From contig CM071574.1 in NCBI GenBank assembly GCA_036426205.1, positions 16,658,381 through 16,722,380 on the forward strand: 64,000 bases of DNA, in the 5' to 3' direction. Below, in pieces: positions 35,985 through 47,299 of the stretch. Position 1 is the stretch's first letter; every line of letters begins with the position of its first letter. The notes beneath the pieces were generated by a model. That model worked only from the letters and a program-made list of their open reading frames with translations. It had not been told where the DNA came from and did not search any database. This stretch comes from Ascaphus truei (taxonomy: Eukaryota; Chordata; Amphibia; Anura; Ascaphidae). Position numbers and translations under genes: made by a program.

Positions 35985-38394
35985 GAATAGTTATTTTGAA
36001 AGTGCTTTCTTTTTACCCCAAATATATTTGTATATAGTTATTATATCCCCTCTTAGACGCCTCTTTTCTAATATAAACAAATCTGAATTATCTAGCCTCT
36101 CCTCATACATCAGATTTTCCATCCCCTTTATTAATGTGGTGGCTCTTTTCTACACTTTTTCTAGTTCCATAATGTCTTTCTGTGGAGTGGTGCTCAAAAC
36201 TGTACTCCATGTTAAATGTGTGGTGTTACTAATGCTTTATACAGTGGCATACATGCTTCCATCCCTTACACCCATACCCCGTTGAATTCAAGATAAGATC
36301 TTATTTGTCTTTGCAGAAACTGTATGACATAAGACAGCTAAGCTTGCTGTCTACACGCATTCCTAAATCCTTTGCCATTAAGGATTGACCTAATTTTCCC
36401 CCATTTAATGTGTAAGTCGCTTGTTTATTCTTGTTTCCCAAATGCATAACCTTACATTTATCTGTATTTAACCTCATTTGCCATTTACCTGCCCAAGTTT
36501 CCAGTCTATCCAAGTCCTTCTGGAGAGAAATAACACCCTGCTCTGAATTTTACTAAATTACACAATTTAGTGTCATCAGCAAAGATGGAGACTTTGTTCT
36601 CTATGCCAACCTCAAGGTCATTAATAAACAAGATTAAATGCAGGGGTCCCAGTACTGATTCTTGAGGTACTCCACTTACAACTGTAGCCCAACCTGAAAA
36701 GGTTCCATTTATTACAACTCTCTGTCTATCCTTCAATTTCCAATTTCCTTTATTTTGTACACAACCTCTTGTGTGGCATCGTATCAAAAGCTTCTGCAAA
36801 ATCTAAGTAGACCACATCAACTGCATTACTAAATTCCTACTTACCTCCTCAAATAAACTAATAAGGTTAGTTTGGCATGACCTATCCTTCATAAATCCAT
36901 GCTCGCTATTTCTAATAATTTTGTTATCCATTAGGTATTCCTGAATATTATCTCATACTAAACCTTTAAGTACTGTAGCTTCCCCACTATTTATGTCTGG
37001 CGTACAGGTCTGTAATTCCCTGGTAGTGATCTAGCCCCTTTTTAAAATATAAACACCACGTCTGCTTTACGCCAATCTTGTGGTACGGAGCCTGTGGAAA
37101 TAGAGTCCTTCAATATTAAATATAGTTTGGCTATTAATAAACTTAGCTCCTTAAGAACCCTTGGCTATATGCCATAGGTGTCAGGTGCTTTATTTACTTT
37201 AATTTGATCAAGCCAACTATGCACTTCATCCTTAGTTAACCAATTGTTTGTTCATATAGAGGTTTTGGCTTCCTCCTGTGGCACTGTTTTTTCAATAGGT
37301 ATCCTCCCTGGTAAATACAGAGGTGAAAAAGTATTTAATACCTCTGCTTTTTCCTTATCTCCAATAATTTGTCTCGCCATCTCACACGGAACGTTCCAAG
37401 ATTTTATTTTCTAATCTTTTTTTTTTATTAAGGTACTTACAGTAAATAACTTTTTAGGTCTGCTCCTTCTTTCTATTGCAATCCTTTTCTTATTTAACAT
37501 TTTTGCTACTCTAATTCTCATATGATGCCTCCGTCCCTTCTGACTTTAAAAATCTAAGCGCCTGCCTCTTCCTTTGCATTTCTTCCCCTATCTGTTTATT
37601 TAACTAAATTGGTTTATACTTGTTTCTTTTATATTTATTACACAGAAGTTTTGTAATCTGATAAGGGTGCCTTTCTAATAATGACTGCCCATTTACCTTC
37701 CACATCTTTTCCAGCAAAATTTTTATCCCAATGTATTCCTTGAAGATGAATCCATAGTTTATTAAAATATGCCTTTCTGAAATGTAAAGACTTTGTTGAA
37801 CCCATATACTGTAATATGGTGTTTGATCATTTATTTCAATTGAGGCCATGGTATGATCACTGTTTCCCAAATGTTCCCAGACTTGATATTTGATATTACT
37901 TCTACATTGTCTGACCAAATCCAGTAATACCCCACTCTTGCTTGCTTCCTCAATAATTTGGATCATGTAATTGTCATTTATCACCCCCCAAAACCTGTTT
38001 CCTTCAGTTGTAATGCTAATATCATCAGTCTATGTCTGGATAATTAAAATCACCCATTATGCAAACATGACCCAGTTTTGATGCCTTCTCCGTTTATAGC
38101 ATATCCCTGCAAACATTTTCTTTGTACTTTTACCTCCACTGCTAATTTTTATCCACAAGGTCTCTCTACATTTTCATCATTCCCTTCATAAACATCGTCC
38201 CTTATAATAGGTTTTAATTATGGTTTGACATATAAACATACTCATCCTGGTCTTCTATTTGCTCGATCCCTCTGAAAACGGGAATAACTTTAAATTAACA
38301 TGTCATGAGTTTCATCTCACCATGTTTCACTAATGCTGCCTATGATATCATACTGCTCCCTAGTAGCTATTAATTCAAGCTTACCCATTTTATC

Positions 38395-38395
<1 letters not shown>
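35985..38395 (-). mobile_element. CR1-like LINE: 3' UTR and ORF2
   Basis: On the - strand: endonuclease start KMGKLELIATREQYDIIGSI (from 38395), then ETW, RDRANRR and LYVK; GDFNYPDI near 38050; LGNSDHTMASIEI near 37860. The reverse transcriptase has VVSGVPQESVLGP and FINDLEVGIENKVSIFADDT near 36600-36690, then KWQMRLNTDKCKVMHLGNKN. The 3' UTR at 35985-36300 is typical of CR1 elements. Many stops and frameshifts. Continues 5' at 39896. Confidence 0.9.

Positions 38396-38396
<1 letters not shown>

Positions 38397-38436
<40 letters not shown>
38397..38436. repeat. TTTA/(TA)n tail
   Basis: Short ATTT units then a TA run at the left edge of the hammerhead insertion; on the - strand it is the A/T-rich 3' tail. 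Confidence 0.85.
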
Positions 38437-38438
<2 letters not shown>

Positions 38439-38705
38439 CCTATAGGGAACCATGTTAAAAATGGTTGTGAGGCAAAAGTGACACTGTGTGCTCATTTGCA
38501 TGTCATTTCCCAGAATACCTTGTCGCAGTGGAAGTGCTGTATGCTGGGTGATGATGGGGAAAGGCCGGGTTGCAGACCTGCCTAAGACATGCAGATGAGC
38601 ATCAGTTGTATTTGCATATTTGCTTTCTGTGGAGGGTTTTTGCACTTTTTTTACTCACCATAAATTAACTCAGTATTATGGTATAGCCTATCCCATAGCC
38701 TCTTT

Positions 38706-38787
38706 GCATACCCAGTTAAAATCAAACCCACACTGAGAGACCCATCAAGGTCGAAACAGCTGTCTGTGGGTGGTTTTCTGGGTATGC
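38706..38787 (+). ncRNA. hammerhead ribozyme motif with one-base core deletion
   Basis: Inverse copy of the motif at 39242-39324. Stems I (GCATACCCAG with CTGGGTATGC; CCCACA with TGTGGG), II and III and GAAA are all present. The core reads CTGAGA, one base short of CUGAUGA. Confidence 0.85.
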
Positions 38788-39241
38788 ACCTTACCCTGGC
38801 TGTGCTCAAAGCTGTGACCATGCAGCAAGTTTAGCCTATAGGAACCATGTTAAAAATGTTTTTTGAGGCAAAAAGTGACACTGTGTGCTCATTTGCATGT
38901 CATTTCCCATAATCCCTTGCTGCAGTGGAAGTGCTGTATGCTGGGTGATGATGGGGAAAGGCGGGGTTGCAGAACTGCCTAAGACATGCAGATGAGCATA
39001 CAGTTTGTATTTGCAAATACAACTGTATGCTCATCTGCATGTCTTAGGCAGGTCTGCAAACCCGCCTTTCCCCATCATCACCCAGCATACAGCACTTCCA
39101 CTGCAGCAAGGGATTATGGGAAATGACATGCAAATGAGCAACAGTGTCACTTTTTGCCTCAATAACCCATTTTTAACATGGTTCCCTATAGGCTTAAGCT
39201 TGCTGCATGGTCACAGCTTTGAGCACAGCCAGGGTTAAGGT

Positions 39242-39324
39242 GCATACCCAGAAAACCACCCACAGACAGCTGTTTCGACCTTGATGGGTCTCATCAGTGT
39301 GGGGTTGATTCTAACTGGGTATGC
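39242..39324 (-). ncRNA. complete hammerhead ribozyme motif
   Basis: Reading the - strand: stem I outer helix GCATACCCAG with CTGGGTATGC and inner helix CCCACA with TGTGGG; core CUGAUGA (39291-39297); stem II GACC with GGUC around CAUCAA; GAAA (39273-39276); six-base self-complementary CAGCUG as minimal stem III; and a GUC cleavage triplet ending at 39265. All conserved core bases are present, so self-cleavage, probably as a dimer, is expected. Confidence 0.9.
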
Positions 39325-39895
39325 AAAAGAGGCTATGGGATAGGCTATACCATAATACTGAGTTAAGTTATGGTGAGTAAAAAAAGTGACAAAAACCCTC
39401 CACAGGAAAGCAAATATGCAAATACAACTGTATGCTCATCTGCATGTCTTAGGCAGGTCTGCAACCCCGCCTTTCCCAATCATCACCCAGCATACAGCAC
39501 TTCCACTGCAGCAAGGGATTATGGGAAATGACATGCAAATGAGCACACAGTGTCACTTTTTGCCTCAATAACCATTTTTAACATGGTTCCCTATAGGCTT
39601 AAGCTTGCTGCATGGTCACAGCAGACCTGCCTAAGACATGCAGATGAGCATACAGTCTCTTTTGCATACCCAGTTAGAATCAACGCAGATGTACACTGAA
39701 GGGGTTCAGATTGAATGCAGCTGCCAATTCAAAGTTTTTTGTCCTCTTGTCTCATTAACATTCCAGTGGGTGGGGTTGATGTTCCACAATGTACAAGCAA
39801 ATGTTAACCCTTAGCACACTGGTCCTGTGCAGAGGGGAGCATCTCTTGGGGAGCCCCATCAGGTGTCCGCTTTTTGGGGCAACACAAATGTACAA

Positions 39896-40495
39896 ATCTG
39901 TCAGTCTTCTTGCATTAGCAAACATGCATTTAAGGTTTATTCCTGTTTGTGCGATTATCTTATCTATTCTCTACTCCATTTGAATTTAGTCTTTAGAAGT
40001 TTACTAGTATTATCTGTATTTAACATGGGTGCCTCCCTGCTTGCCAAACGACCACTACCCGCCACTCTACCTCAATGACCCCAAGCTATTTCCATATTTC
40101 TATCTATTCTGTCTAGTCCATTACCTCTTTCTTGTCCCTTCCTCCTCCTTCCTAGTTTAAAATCTCCTCCAACCTTTTTAACATCCTCACTCTAACACAG
40201 AATTTCCCTTTTCGTTCAGGTGCAATCTATCCCTACTATAAAGATAGCACCTCTCAGAAAAGGACTCCCAGTGCTCTAAAAACCCCAAATCCTCCTTCCT
40301 ACACCACTTTTGTAGCCATGCATTAACCTCCCTAAGCTCCAGCTGTCACCCTGGGGTAGCGCATAGCACTGGTAGTATGTCTGAAAATACTACCTTGGAG
40401 GTCTTTGCCTTAAGCTGGCGGCCTATATCCCTGAAATCATTTTTAGGACCCTTCCCCAAGGCTCTTCCCCAGGGCATTTAAATTAAATGCCGAAG
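39896..40495 (-). mobile_element. CR1-like LINE: ORF2 start and ORF1 esterase end
   Basis: Continuation of the LINE at 35985 beyond a 1.5-kb insertion. Near 39913-39939 the - strand reads KCMFANAR, the usual ORF2 beginning. At 40150-40450 it encodes an SGNH-esterase-like end of ORF1, with DILPVLCA, EHWESFSERCYLYSRDRLHL and NEKGNSVLE; the D-x-L-H block is that of CR1 ORF1 esterases. Confidence 0.8.
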
Positions 40496-40814
40496 ACCGT
40501 GCAAGGCCTCTGCAACTCAACTTACCGAGATTCCGAGGCTTGGTGTGACATGTCGCCATGGCAACGCAGCGTCAAAAGACACTGCGGTATCATGTGACGT
40601 CACATGACCTGCAGCGTCATTTGACGCCCGTTGCCATGGCATTTGACGGCGCGCATGTGACGTCACATGACCCCACGACGTAATTTGATGCCGGCAAAAA
40701 AGGTTGGGGGGGGGGGGGGCTCGAGCAATGGGGGGAGCAGGCAGGGGGCACAGCTCTAAAGGTCCACAGCTCCTGTTATAGAGGACGCAGTGTCCCCCCC
40801 CCCCCAACCTTACC
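40496..40814. mobile_element. CpG-rich insertion with nested palindromes
   Basis: Lies between the two ORF1 parts of the CR1 LINE. Contains ATGTGACGTCACATG twice, GCCATGGCAACG and its inverse, TCATTTGACGC, and long G and C runs at inverse positions (40710, 40796). CTTACC words flank it. Similar words occur at 56820-56940 and 62180-62310. Confidence 0.6.
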
Positions 40815-41160
40815 ATTCCTGCCCAATATCTTCACTCAATCTGCCAAATCTATTGGGATGGGTCAGCTCAGAACTGGCCTGCCTCATCCTCTTCCCCCTG
40901 TTTCCCCTTCTAACTGTTACCCTGCAACCTACCTCTTACTCATCCTCACTAGCAGCTCCACCCCCTGCACCACTACTCCCAGCCAGTTCCTGCTCAGTGA
41001 GCAATAACCTCCTTTCAAGATTGTCTATGTCCCTTAAGGTTGCAAGTTGCCTTTTCAGATCAACAATCTGAGACTACAAAGAGACCATCTGTTCATACAG
41101 TACAGCGGTATGCTCCCTGGAGCAGCTGCTCCAAGTCCACATACATGTGGCAAGATGTAC
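40815..41160 (-). mobile_element. CR1-like LINE: ORF1 coiled-coil region
   Basis: On the - strand: QIVDLKRQLATLRDIDNLER and LLLTEQELAGSS, a heptad-like coiled coil as in CR1 ORF1 proteins. Separated from the esterase part by a GC-rich insertion (about 40496-40814). The 5' end lies near the Tigger-like element at 41244. Confidence 0.7.
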
Positions 41161-41243
41161 ATTGATTGGCATTATCTATCCTGCACATTTTTTCACAATG
41201 GAGTATAAAGTGCTGACGATTTACTTTACATCTATACAGTATA

Positions 41244-41840
41244 CAGTAGTGTCTCGGTCATCCGACTTTCAGTTAACCGACAATCTGTTTTATCTGACAT
41301 CTGCGCCCCCCCCACTTCTTCTCGCTTACCGGCGGCAGCAGAAGAACAGGAGGACTGCTGACCACAGGAGTGTCACCGGAGGAAGACAGCTGGTGGCGGG
41401 AGAAGAGGACCATGTCAGCAGAGGAATGGAGTTAAAACGGCAGGTGGCGGAGGCTGGAGAAGACCATCTGATCCTGTGTGCAGAGCAGGAGCAGAGCGGC
41501 ACAGAAGAATGGCCGGGGAGGAGCGTGCTATAACACCGGAAGTCAGACACTGGTCAACTTCCGGTGTCTGCCTGTTTTACAGTGCGCTCCTCTTGCCGCC
41601 GCCGCCATCCGCTGTTTTAACTCCATTCCTCCGCTGACATGGTCCTCTTCTCCCGCTGCCAGCTGTCTTCCTCTGGTGCCGCTCCTGTGGTCTGCAGTCC
41701 TCCTCTTCTTCTGCTGCGTCGGTAAGCCTGGTAAGTCAGAAGAAGGGGGGGGGGGGATAATACTTTCCATATTATCTGTCATTTTCAGTTATCCGACATG
41801 TTATCGGTCCCGTTTAGTTTGGATAACCGAGACTCTACTG
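41244..41840. mobile_element. Tigger/pogo-like MITE with long inverted repeats
   Basis: Ends CAGTAGTGTCTCGGTCATCC and the inverse of GGATAACCGAGACTCTACTG, flanked by TA (41242-41243 and 41841-41842). The interior is two about 250-bp inverse arms rich in GGAGGA and TCCTCC around a short CCGGAAGT centre. Open frames here on both strands are by-products of that symmetry. Confidence 0.85.
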
Positions 41841-41884
41841 TACCCTTGTTTTATACCTTGCTTTTATTAACTCCTTCTTGTTCT

Positions 41885-42185
41885 AACTCCATTCTTAATC
41901 CAAACTGCACTTGCAACACACTGCAATTTAGTCACACAGCTCAGCACACGCAGCTGTCAATTATTGCTGGAGATTCCAAAGTCACGTCCCACAATGCCTT
42001 GGTGCTGTTGATGCAAAGCATTGTGGGGAGAGACCTTGGATGCTCCTGCTATAATTTAAAGCTATGCTACCCATGCTAATGTGCAATTTGTAGTCTTACT
42101 AAGTATGCAGTCCTCACACGGGCTCACAAACCCACTATAATGCCTGGGAGCCACCATTACATATTTTTGGGGATGAGCTCCTTGG
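41885..42185. repeat. repeat with CCCACAATGCC palindrome
   Basis: Second copy of the family at 5100-5420, with CCCACAATGCCTTGG facing GCATTGTGGGG and the CTTACTAAGTATGCAGTCC block. Confidence 0.6.
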
Positions 42186-42959
42186 AGATGCCTCACAAAC
42201 CCCTAGGGGTTCCCCAACCCCCTGTTGAGAATCTCTGCCGTAGGTGACAAGTCCAGAGAGTTTGTGGGTGTTATTGAGACTGCGTTCTCCATTAAGAGAA
42301 ATCTGAAGTAATCGGGAGCTTGTGTGACCGCACCACCAACGGGATACCCGTGGCACATTACTCTGAGCACAGTGTTCTCCGCGAGACTTGCAGTTTTACC
42401 AGCTTATGCTAAGTGGCAAGCCTTCCATAGAACAAATACTGTGCATCTTTCTCCCTATCTCTCTTTCTCCCTCTCAGCCTGTGTCACCTTACGCCTACCT
42501 ATTTGACCTGTATAGTAATGTTGCTCTCTGCTATGAGTTAAAACTTAACCAAAATTAAATGTCTTTCTCTTTTCCTCTCTCTGACATTACTCTATAACAA
42601 TCTCTTTCTTCGCTGTGTCCCCAAATGGCCTTCCCTAAGCCTTTCAGATCTTGGCAGCTACAGAATGAACCTACAGACTGTGTAAAGGATATTGTACTTG
42701 TATTATGTGGAAAGAGCACAGTGTCTATATGTGCTGCTGAAATGGAATGAATGCTGTACTTGCAATATATGAACTAATTCACTGCTGAAAGATTTGCATC
42801 TCTGAGCTGGGCAGGTCCTTTGACAGCAACGGGTTTAATATTGCATGAGATGAAGCTAAATGCAGGATGGCGTATTTACTGGTATAAATGGCTTAAAAAA
42901 AATTCAAGCGAATATGCTAAATGTCTACATCTTTAATGTGCTGGTGGAACTTCTACTCA

Positions 42960-43280
42960 CTTAAAGCAACAATCCCACCCACCTAACCCCCTTTTTACAG
43001 TATGGGAACCAGGGGGCCATTTGTAGCTCAACTAAATTATTTAAGCCACGTGACACGCTATTTCCCGAGATACTTACCTGTAAAGTTATCAGTGCTACTT
43101 CATGTTTTAAAGGTATTTAAATAGCCATCCAATAGGAAGCCGCAGCCAATGACGGCATCTTATTGGCCCACCGGACAAGCAATTTGTTTCTCCTAGAGAG
43201 CGTTTTAAAACCGATAACTTTGCCAGTAATTATCTTGGGATTCTGGGGGGTTCTCTAGAGTTGAAAATAACAGATCTGCT
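42960..43280. mobile_element. diverged relative of the MITE at 2520
   Basis: Shares the CCCGAGATACTTACCTG word and the overall inverted layout with 2520-2925. The ends are less clear. Confidence 0.45.
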
Positions 43281-43289
43281 GGGGGTGGG

Positions 43290-44470
43290 GTCTGTGATGC
43301 CGGTAGGTAGGGCCAATAAAACTGGGGGCAAGTCAATTATGTGGATGGCGGGGTCCGCAACATTCAGGATCAGGAGCAGGGTTTAGGACTGTGTCTCAGG
43401 GTCTCCGAGTGCCGGGAGATTGACCTCTTGCTGCTGCAGACCATAAGGCACAGCCCTAATTCTTGAGAATCACAGAGATTGTGTGAGACTCAACAGGGCT
43501 GAGTTTATAGAGTACATCTTCTAAAAGCAGATCTCCATGTATGTTTATTCATGTGAATGCACCACAAGTTTTCCAAATAACTATTAATATCAAAACTATT
43601 CTGCAAAAATTATAAAATTCACAACATACTGTGTTTTCTATGTTTGTACAACCACAGTTTCTTCTTATTACCACTTCACATTTCTGGTTTGGCCATTAGA
43701 TATAGTTCTCAGTATACTGATTTCTCCTGTACTTCAGATGATAGCAATATCAGACGTATCAAGTCTTATTGATTTTCATGGGAGACAGTCTCACTGCATT
43801 TTGTTTATGTTTCTCATTAGCGGTCTGATATACTTTCGTGGAGTATAACTCTTTTCATGTCACTACGTTTTCCATTTAAATTTAATTTTCGGTCCACGGT
43901 CCCCAATTCTCACTTATTTTAACTTGACATCTCTGCAAAACCAGGTAGGATGTCTTTCCTTTCAATCTCTGGTATGGCAGTATGATTGTTTCGGATATAA
44001 TATGTGCATTGACTGTAATATCCTGTTTATTTTAGAAATGTGTCTGGCAAGCCTTACTGGCAAAATTACAAATCCAATTTGGCAGCAGCAAATTGAATAT
44101 TTTTTTGGTTCCGGACATGAAGGCTCATTTATCAGGTATAAAGACAGACAAATAAATCTAAAAGTTAAACTAGCCATCTGCTGTTGCCAAGATGAAGGAA
44201 AAATGAATTAAATGAATTTTTGTTGTTTTTTTTTTTCAACTCGAGATTCTCAGTGGTGGTCTCAAGTATTATATAAATAGCACATATAATGTATCTTCAG
44301 TTGTCTGGTGCATGGCAGGACCCCTTTAAAGTATCTACATCCATATATATCTACATCTAGATTAGCAGTAACCTCGTCAGTTCCAAAGGGCCAAGCAATG
44401 CATTGCAGTACAGTGCCCCTCTTGCACTGAAAGGGTTAAAGGGCATATCTCCATAACTCAAATGATGTAT
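43290..44470. other. intron, nothing recognised
   Basis: No clear repeat. Short overlapping open frames on both strands at 43924-44211 look like chance. Confidence 0.5.
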
Positions 44471-44474
44471 GTGA

Positions 44475-44965
44475 AGGAGCCTGCACTAGAGATGGACGAA
44501 TCTGCCCAAATCTGACTCCCAGATTTTCTCGCATTTCCCCCCCAAATCCGTTTTGCGTGTGCGTTTAACTTAAATGCAGTGGCATGGGCACCAGCAACGA
44601 GTGCATCAGGCACTCCATACGAGTCAGTGGGGACATTGGGTTCCTTTTCCGTGGTCTCTTTTTGTGACCAACATATCTCTTTTAGTATTCGGTCGGTTTT
44701 AATCTGCGTGGATTCATCAAAACTCGAATCTGCAGATTCAGAAATCCATTGGCGGATTTGTAAGAATCCACCAAAAGATTGCTGAATCCGCGGATTGCAT
44801 TCTGCAAATCTGTCCACGGGTCACGGAATCCACAGAGTGTATTGGTAATAGTAATAAAGAAAAAAATCGACAAAACGCGAATCGCCCTTTTTGAGGTTGA
44901 TCTGCGGAAATCCGTGGACCAAAGAAACCGGACGATCCGCTGCAGATCCAAATCCACCAAAATGA
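44475..44965. repeat. region with many AATCCGCGGATT-like words
   Basis: Dense short words such as AATCTGC, GGATTC, GAATCC and AATCCGCGGATT in both orientations. It begins GAGATGGACGAATC. Probably a MITE with long imperfect inverted arms; superfamily not assigned. Confidence 0.5.
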
Positions 44966-45108
44966 TTTGCCAATCTTTAGCCATTACGATTATAACACTG
45001 TTATCTGTCCCCTTATCCATTTTGTAATAAGAGAAATAGAGTATTAAAAAGTGGACATACGTCACAACTAGAGCCACCATGTTTCATTTGGGAATTGTGG
45101 AACTGGGT

Positions 45109-45552
45109 CTTGGATTGCCAAACCCTTTGGCCAAAGCGTTATAAGCCTGCAGCCACTTCACGGCATGCCCAGTATGCAGGTCCTAACACTACATGTGAAA
45201 ATTCTCATTTACCTCTGCAGTGGAGGGAGAATGGTCTTAATAGACCTGTCCTGCACAGGTACATGAAAAAAAACTGCTACTTAAAGAAATGGGGTGGGGT
45301 GGGGTGAGCTTAAACCCAGGGAGGAGGGGCCACAAACCTCCAAACAACTGATACCAGTTGAAATGTAAATTAATAAACACACAATCCAAGCAAGCCCTAA
45401 CCCATGTACCTGTGTAGGACAGGTCAATTAAGACCATTCTCCCTCCACAGCAGAGGTAAATGAGAATTTTCACAGGTAGTATTAGGACCTGCGTACTGGT
45501 CATGCCGTGACGTGGCTGCTGGCTTATAACGCTTTGCTAAAGGGTTTAACTA
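45109..45552. mobile_element. foldback MITE with about 160-bp inverted arms
   Basis: Left arm 45109-45270 (CAAACCCTTTGGCCAAAGCG to TGTACCTG-type end) and right arm 45395-45552 are inverse copies. The about 125-bp centre has a GGGGT run and differs. Transposon class not assigned. Confidence 0.8.
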
Positions 45553-45554
45553 AA

Positions 45555-45876
45555 TGATCCTTACTCATGAGAATACTAACATTGAAGTATTTAACTATGT
45601 ATTTTGTCACATAGAATGTAGCATTGGGTATTTCTGTCATTTGTTGTATACATTTGCCACGCTCAGTAGCTCTACCTTTTGGTGTATATTTAATATATAT
45701 ATATAATATATATTATATATATGATATATATATATATATATCATATATATAATATCTATATGTCTCTCTATCTCATCTCTCTCTTTCTCTCTATCTCTAC
45801 TCCTTATATCTCGTCCTCTGCGGTATATCATCTGGTCTATCCTCATCTCTCTCTCTCTATCTCCTCTCTCTTTCCC

Positions 45877-45911
<35 letters not shown>

Positions 45912-45965
45912 CATGCTGTCTGGTTCTAGGTTAGAGCTTGCTAGGATTGTGGGGGTGTTTATTCC
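45555..45965. repeat. diverged copy of the 440-bp unit plus TA/CT microsatellites
   Basis: The flanks (ATGTAGCATTGGGTATTTCT, TTGCCACGCTCAGTAGC and GAGCTTGCTAGGATTGTGGG) match the insertion at 28683-29122. The middle (45690-45915) has become TA and CT dinucleotide arrays. Confidence 0.65.
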
Positions 45966-46720
45966 TATTACTGTATACTATCGGCCACAAAGACAAACTC
46001 CTAACACGTGTCTATGCCTACAGATATTTATATCTTATATGTATACATATTTTAATTTATATATCACCAGCAACGTATGAAGTGCTTTAGAAAAGTTGTT
46101 AGAATATAGGGACATATATATATTTTTTTATTTTTTTCACCCTTTCTGAAAAATACATCAAAGCATTAATGAAAAACATAGAGTTCTTAGATAAAGAGAA
46201 ACTAAGGAAAAATATGTGTTTCTTTATACAATATTTATTTTACAAATAAGCAGTGGTGCTTTGATAGGGCTGCCAATAAGCATTGAATACCAGGGAATGT
46301 ACCATTAGGAGATATCAGTGTATACAGGTTAAAAAACCCTGACTCTAATTGTGTATTTTACAGCATATTGCTCCAGCTTTTGAGTTGGACCTCTGATATG
46401 GTTGGCAACACATGCAAGAGTGAGGTAACCCAACCATGTGACGTGCATGACCTTTGGCCAAATGTATTATCCTTTTTCCAAGATTAACGAATGTTCCTTT
46501 TAAATTGTGGTACAGACCTCAGTGGAAAATGCTTAAGTGACAAGTTGGCCTTTAGCATTAAGCCATACTTTAGATTATCATATAAATTGCCAAAAACCGA
46601 CATCAGGACAAATATTGGGAAAACAGACTGTCTGACATGGGCTTGTGGCTTAAAATTAAACAGTACAAGTCAAGCCTGCAGAGGGGCTTTATGATCAAAA
46701 TGTAAAACATATTAGTCTTA

Positions 46721-46972
46721 GGCTGAGTACATGGTCAGCTCTTAGGTGCGCGGAGGCGTAGCACTTAAATTTTTTTTCATTTCGGCACTCTCGGGAGCGC
46801 AGGGCCGGTAACGTGAGCGGTTCGCCCAATGAGGGTGAACCAGCTCCGTGATGTCACTGGCCCGCCCCCCGACACGCCCCCGGACAGCACGCGAACTAAG
46901 GCCAGGGAAAGCACCCGCTTTCCCTCAGCCTCAGCGCGCCTCCGCACGGCTGGAGTCACCATGGACTCAGCC
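46721..46972. mobile_element. Harbinger-like GC-rich MITE, complete
   Basis: Ends GGCTGAGTACATGGTC and the inverse of ACCATGGACTCAGCC with TTA on both sides (46718-46720, 46973-46975). Contains the GGTTCGCCC, AATGA, GGGTGAACC hairpin, CGTGATGTCACTGGC and a CTTTCCCTCAGCCTCAGCGC block. Serves as the reference copy for the family here. Confidence 0.85.
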
Positions 46973-47084
46973 TTAGGCTCGCCACATTTAACTTTTTATA
47001 ATATGGGATGCCAAAATCCAGTAGGAAAATTAAATTGAAAGCCATACATCTCCTATATGTTTTAGTAACAAAAACACACACCGT

Positions 47085-47285
47085 CTCTCTCCCCCCCATT
47101 CTCTCTCCTTCCCCCATCCATTTCTCCCCTTCCCCACTCACTCCTCCCCATCTCTTTCTCACCCCCATCCATTTCTTCCCCCCAATCATTCATTCCTTCC
47201 TCCATCTCTCAGCCCCCCTCTTTCCTCCATCTCTCAGCCCCCCTCATCAATGCATCTCTCAAACTCCCCCACCCCCCCTCGCTAA
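47085..47285. repeat. CCCCATCCATTTCT-type pyrimidine-rich tract
   Basis: About 200 bp of CT-rich degenerate tandem units (CCATCTCTCAGCCCCC, TCCATTTCTCCCC). Confidence 0.9.
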
Positions 47286-47299
47286 AATTGTCCAGTCGC

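Larger units (their letters stand above)
38396..39895 (-). mobile_element. 1.5-kb insertion carrying inverted hammerhead-ribozyme repeats
   Basis: Interrupts CR1 ORF2 between ARRLTD and KMGKLE; the target word ATCT lies at both edges (38392-38395, 39896-39899). On the - strand it ends in a (TA)n AATAAATAAA tail, suggesting retrotransposition. Inside, about 0.4-kb units are arranged as roughly 1.4 units on + (38439-39008) facing 1.5 units on - (39018-39630), meeting at a TTTGCAAATAC centre. Direct periods are about 396 and 405 bp. One unit on each strand carries a hammerhead domain. Confidence 0.85.

Noticed and set aside
41147..41870. Open frames of up to 130 residues on both strands
   Set aside because: They lie in the symmetric arms of a Tigger-like MITE, with mirror-image low-complexity proteins and no homology.
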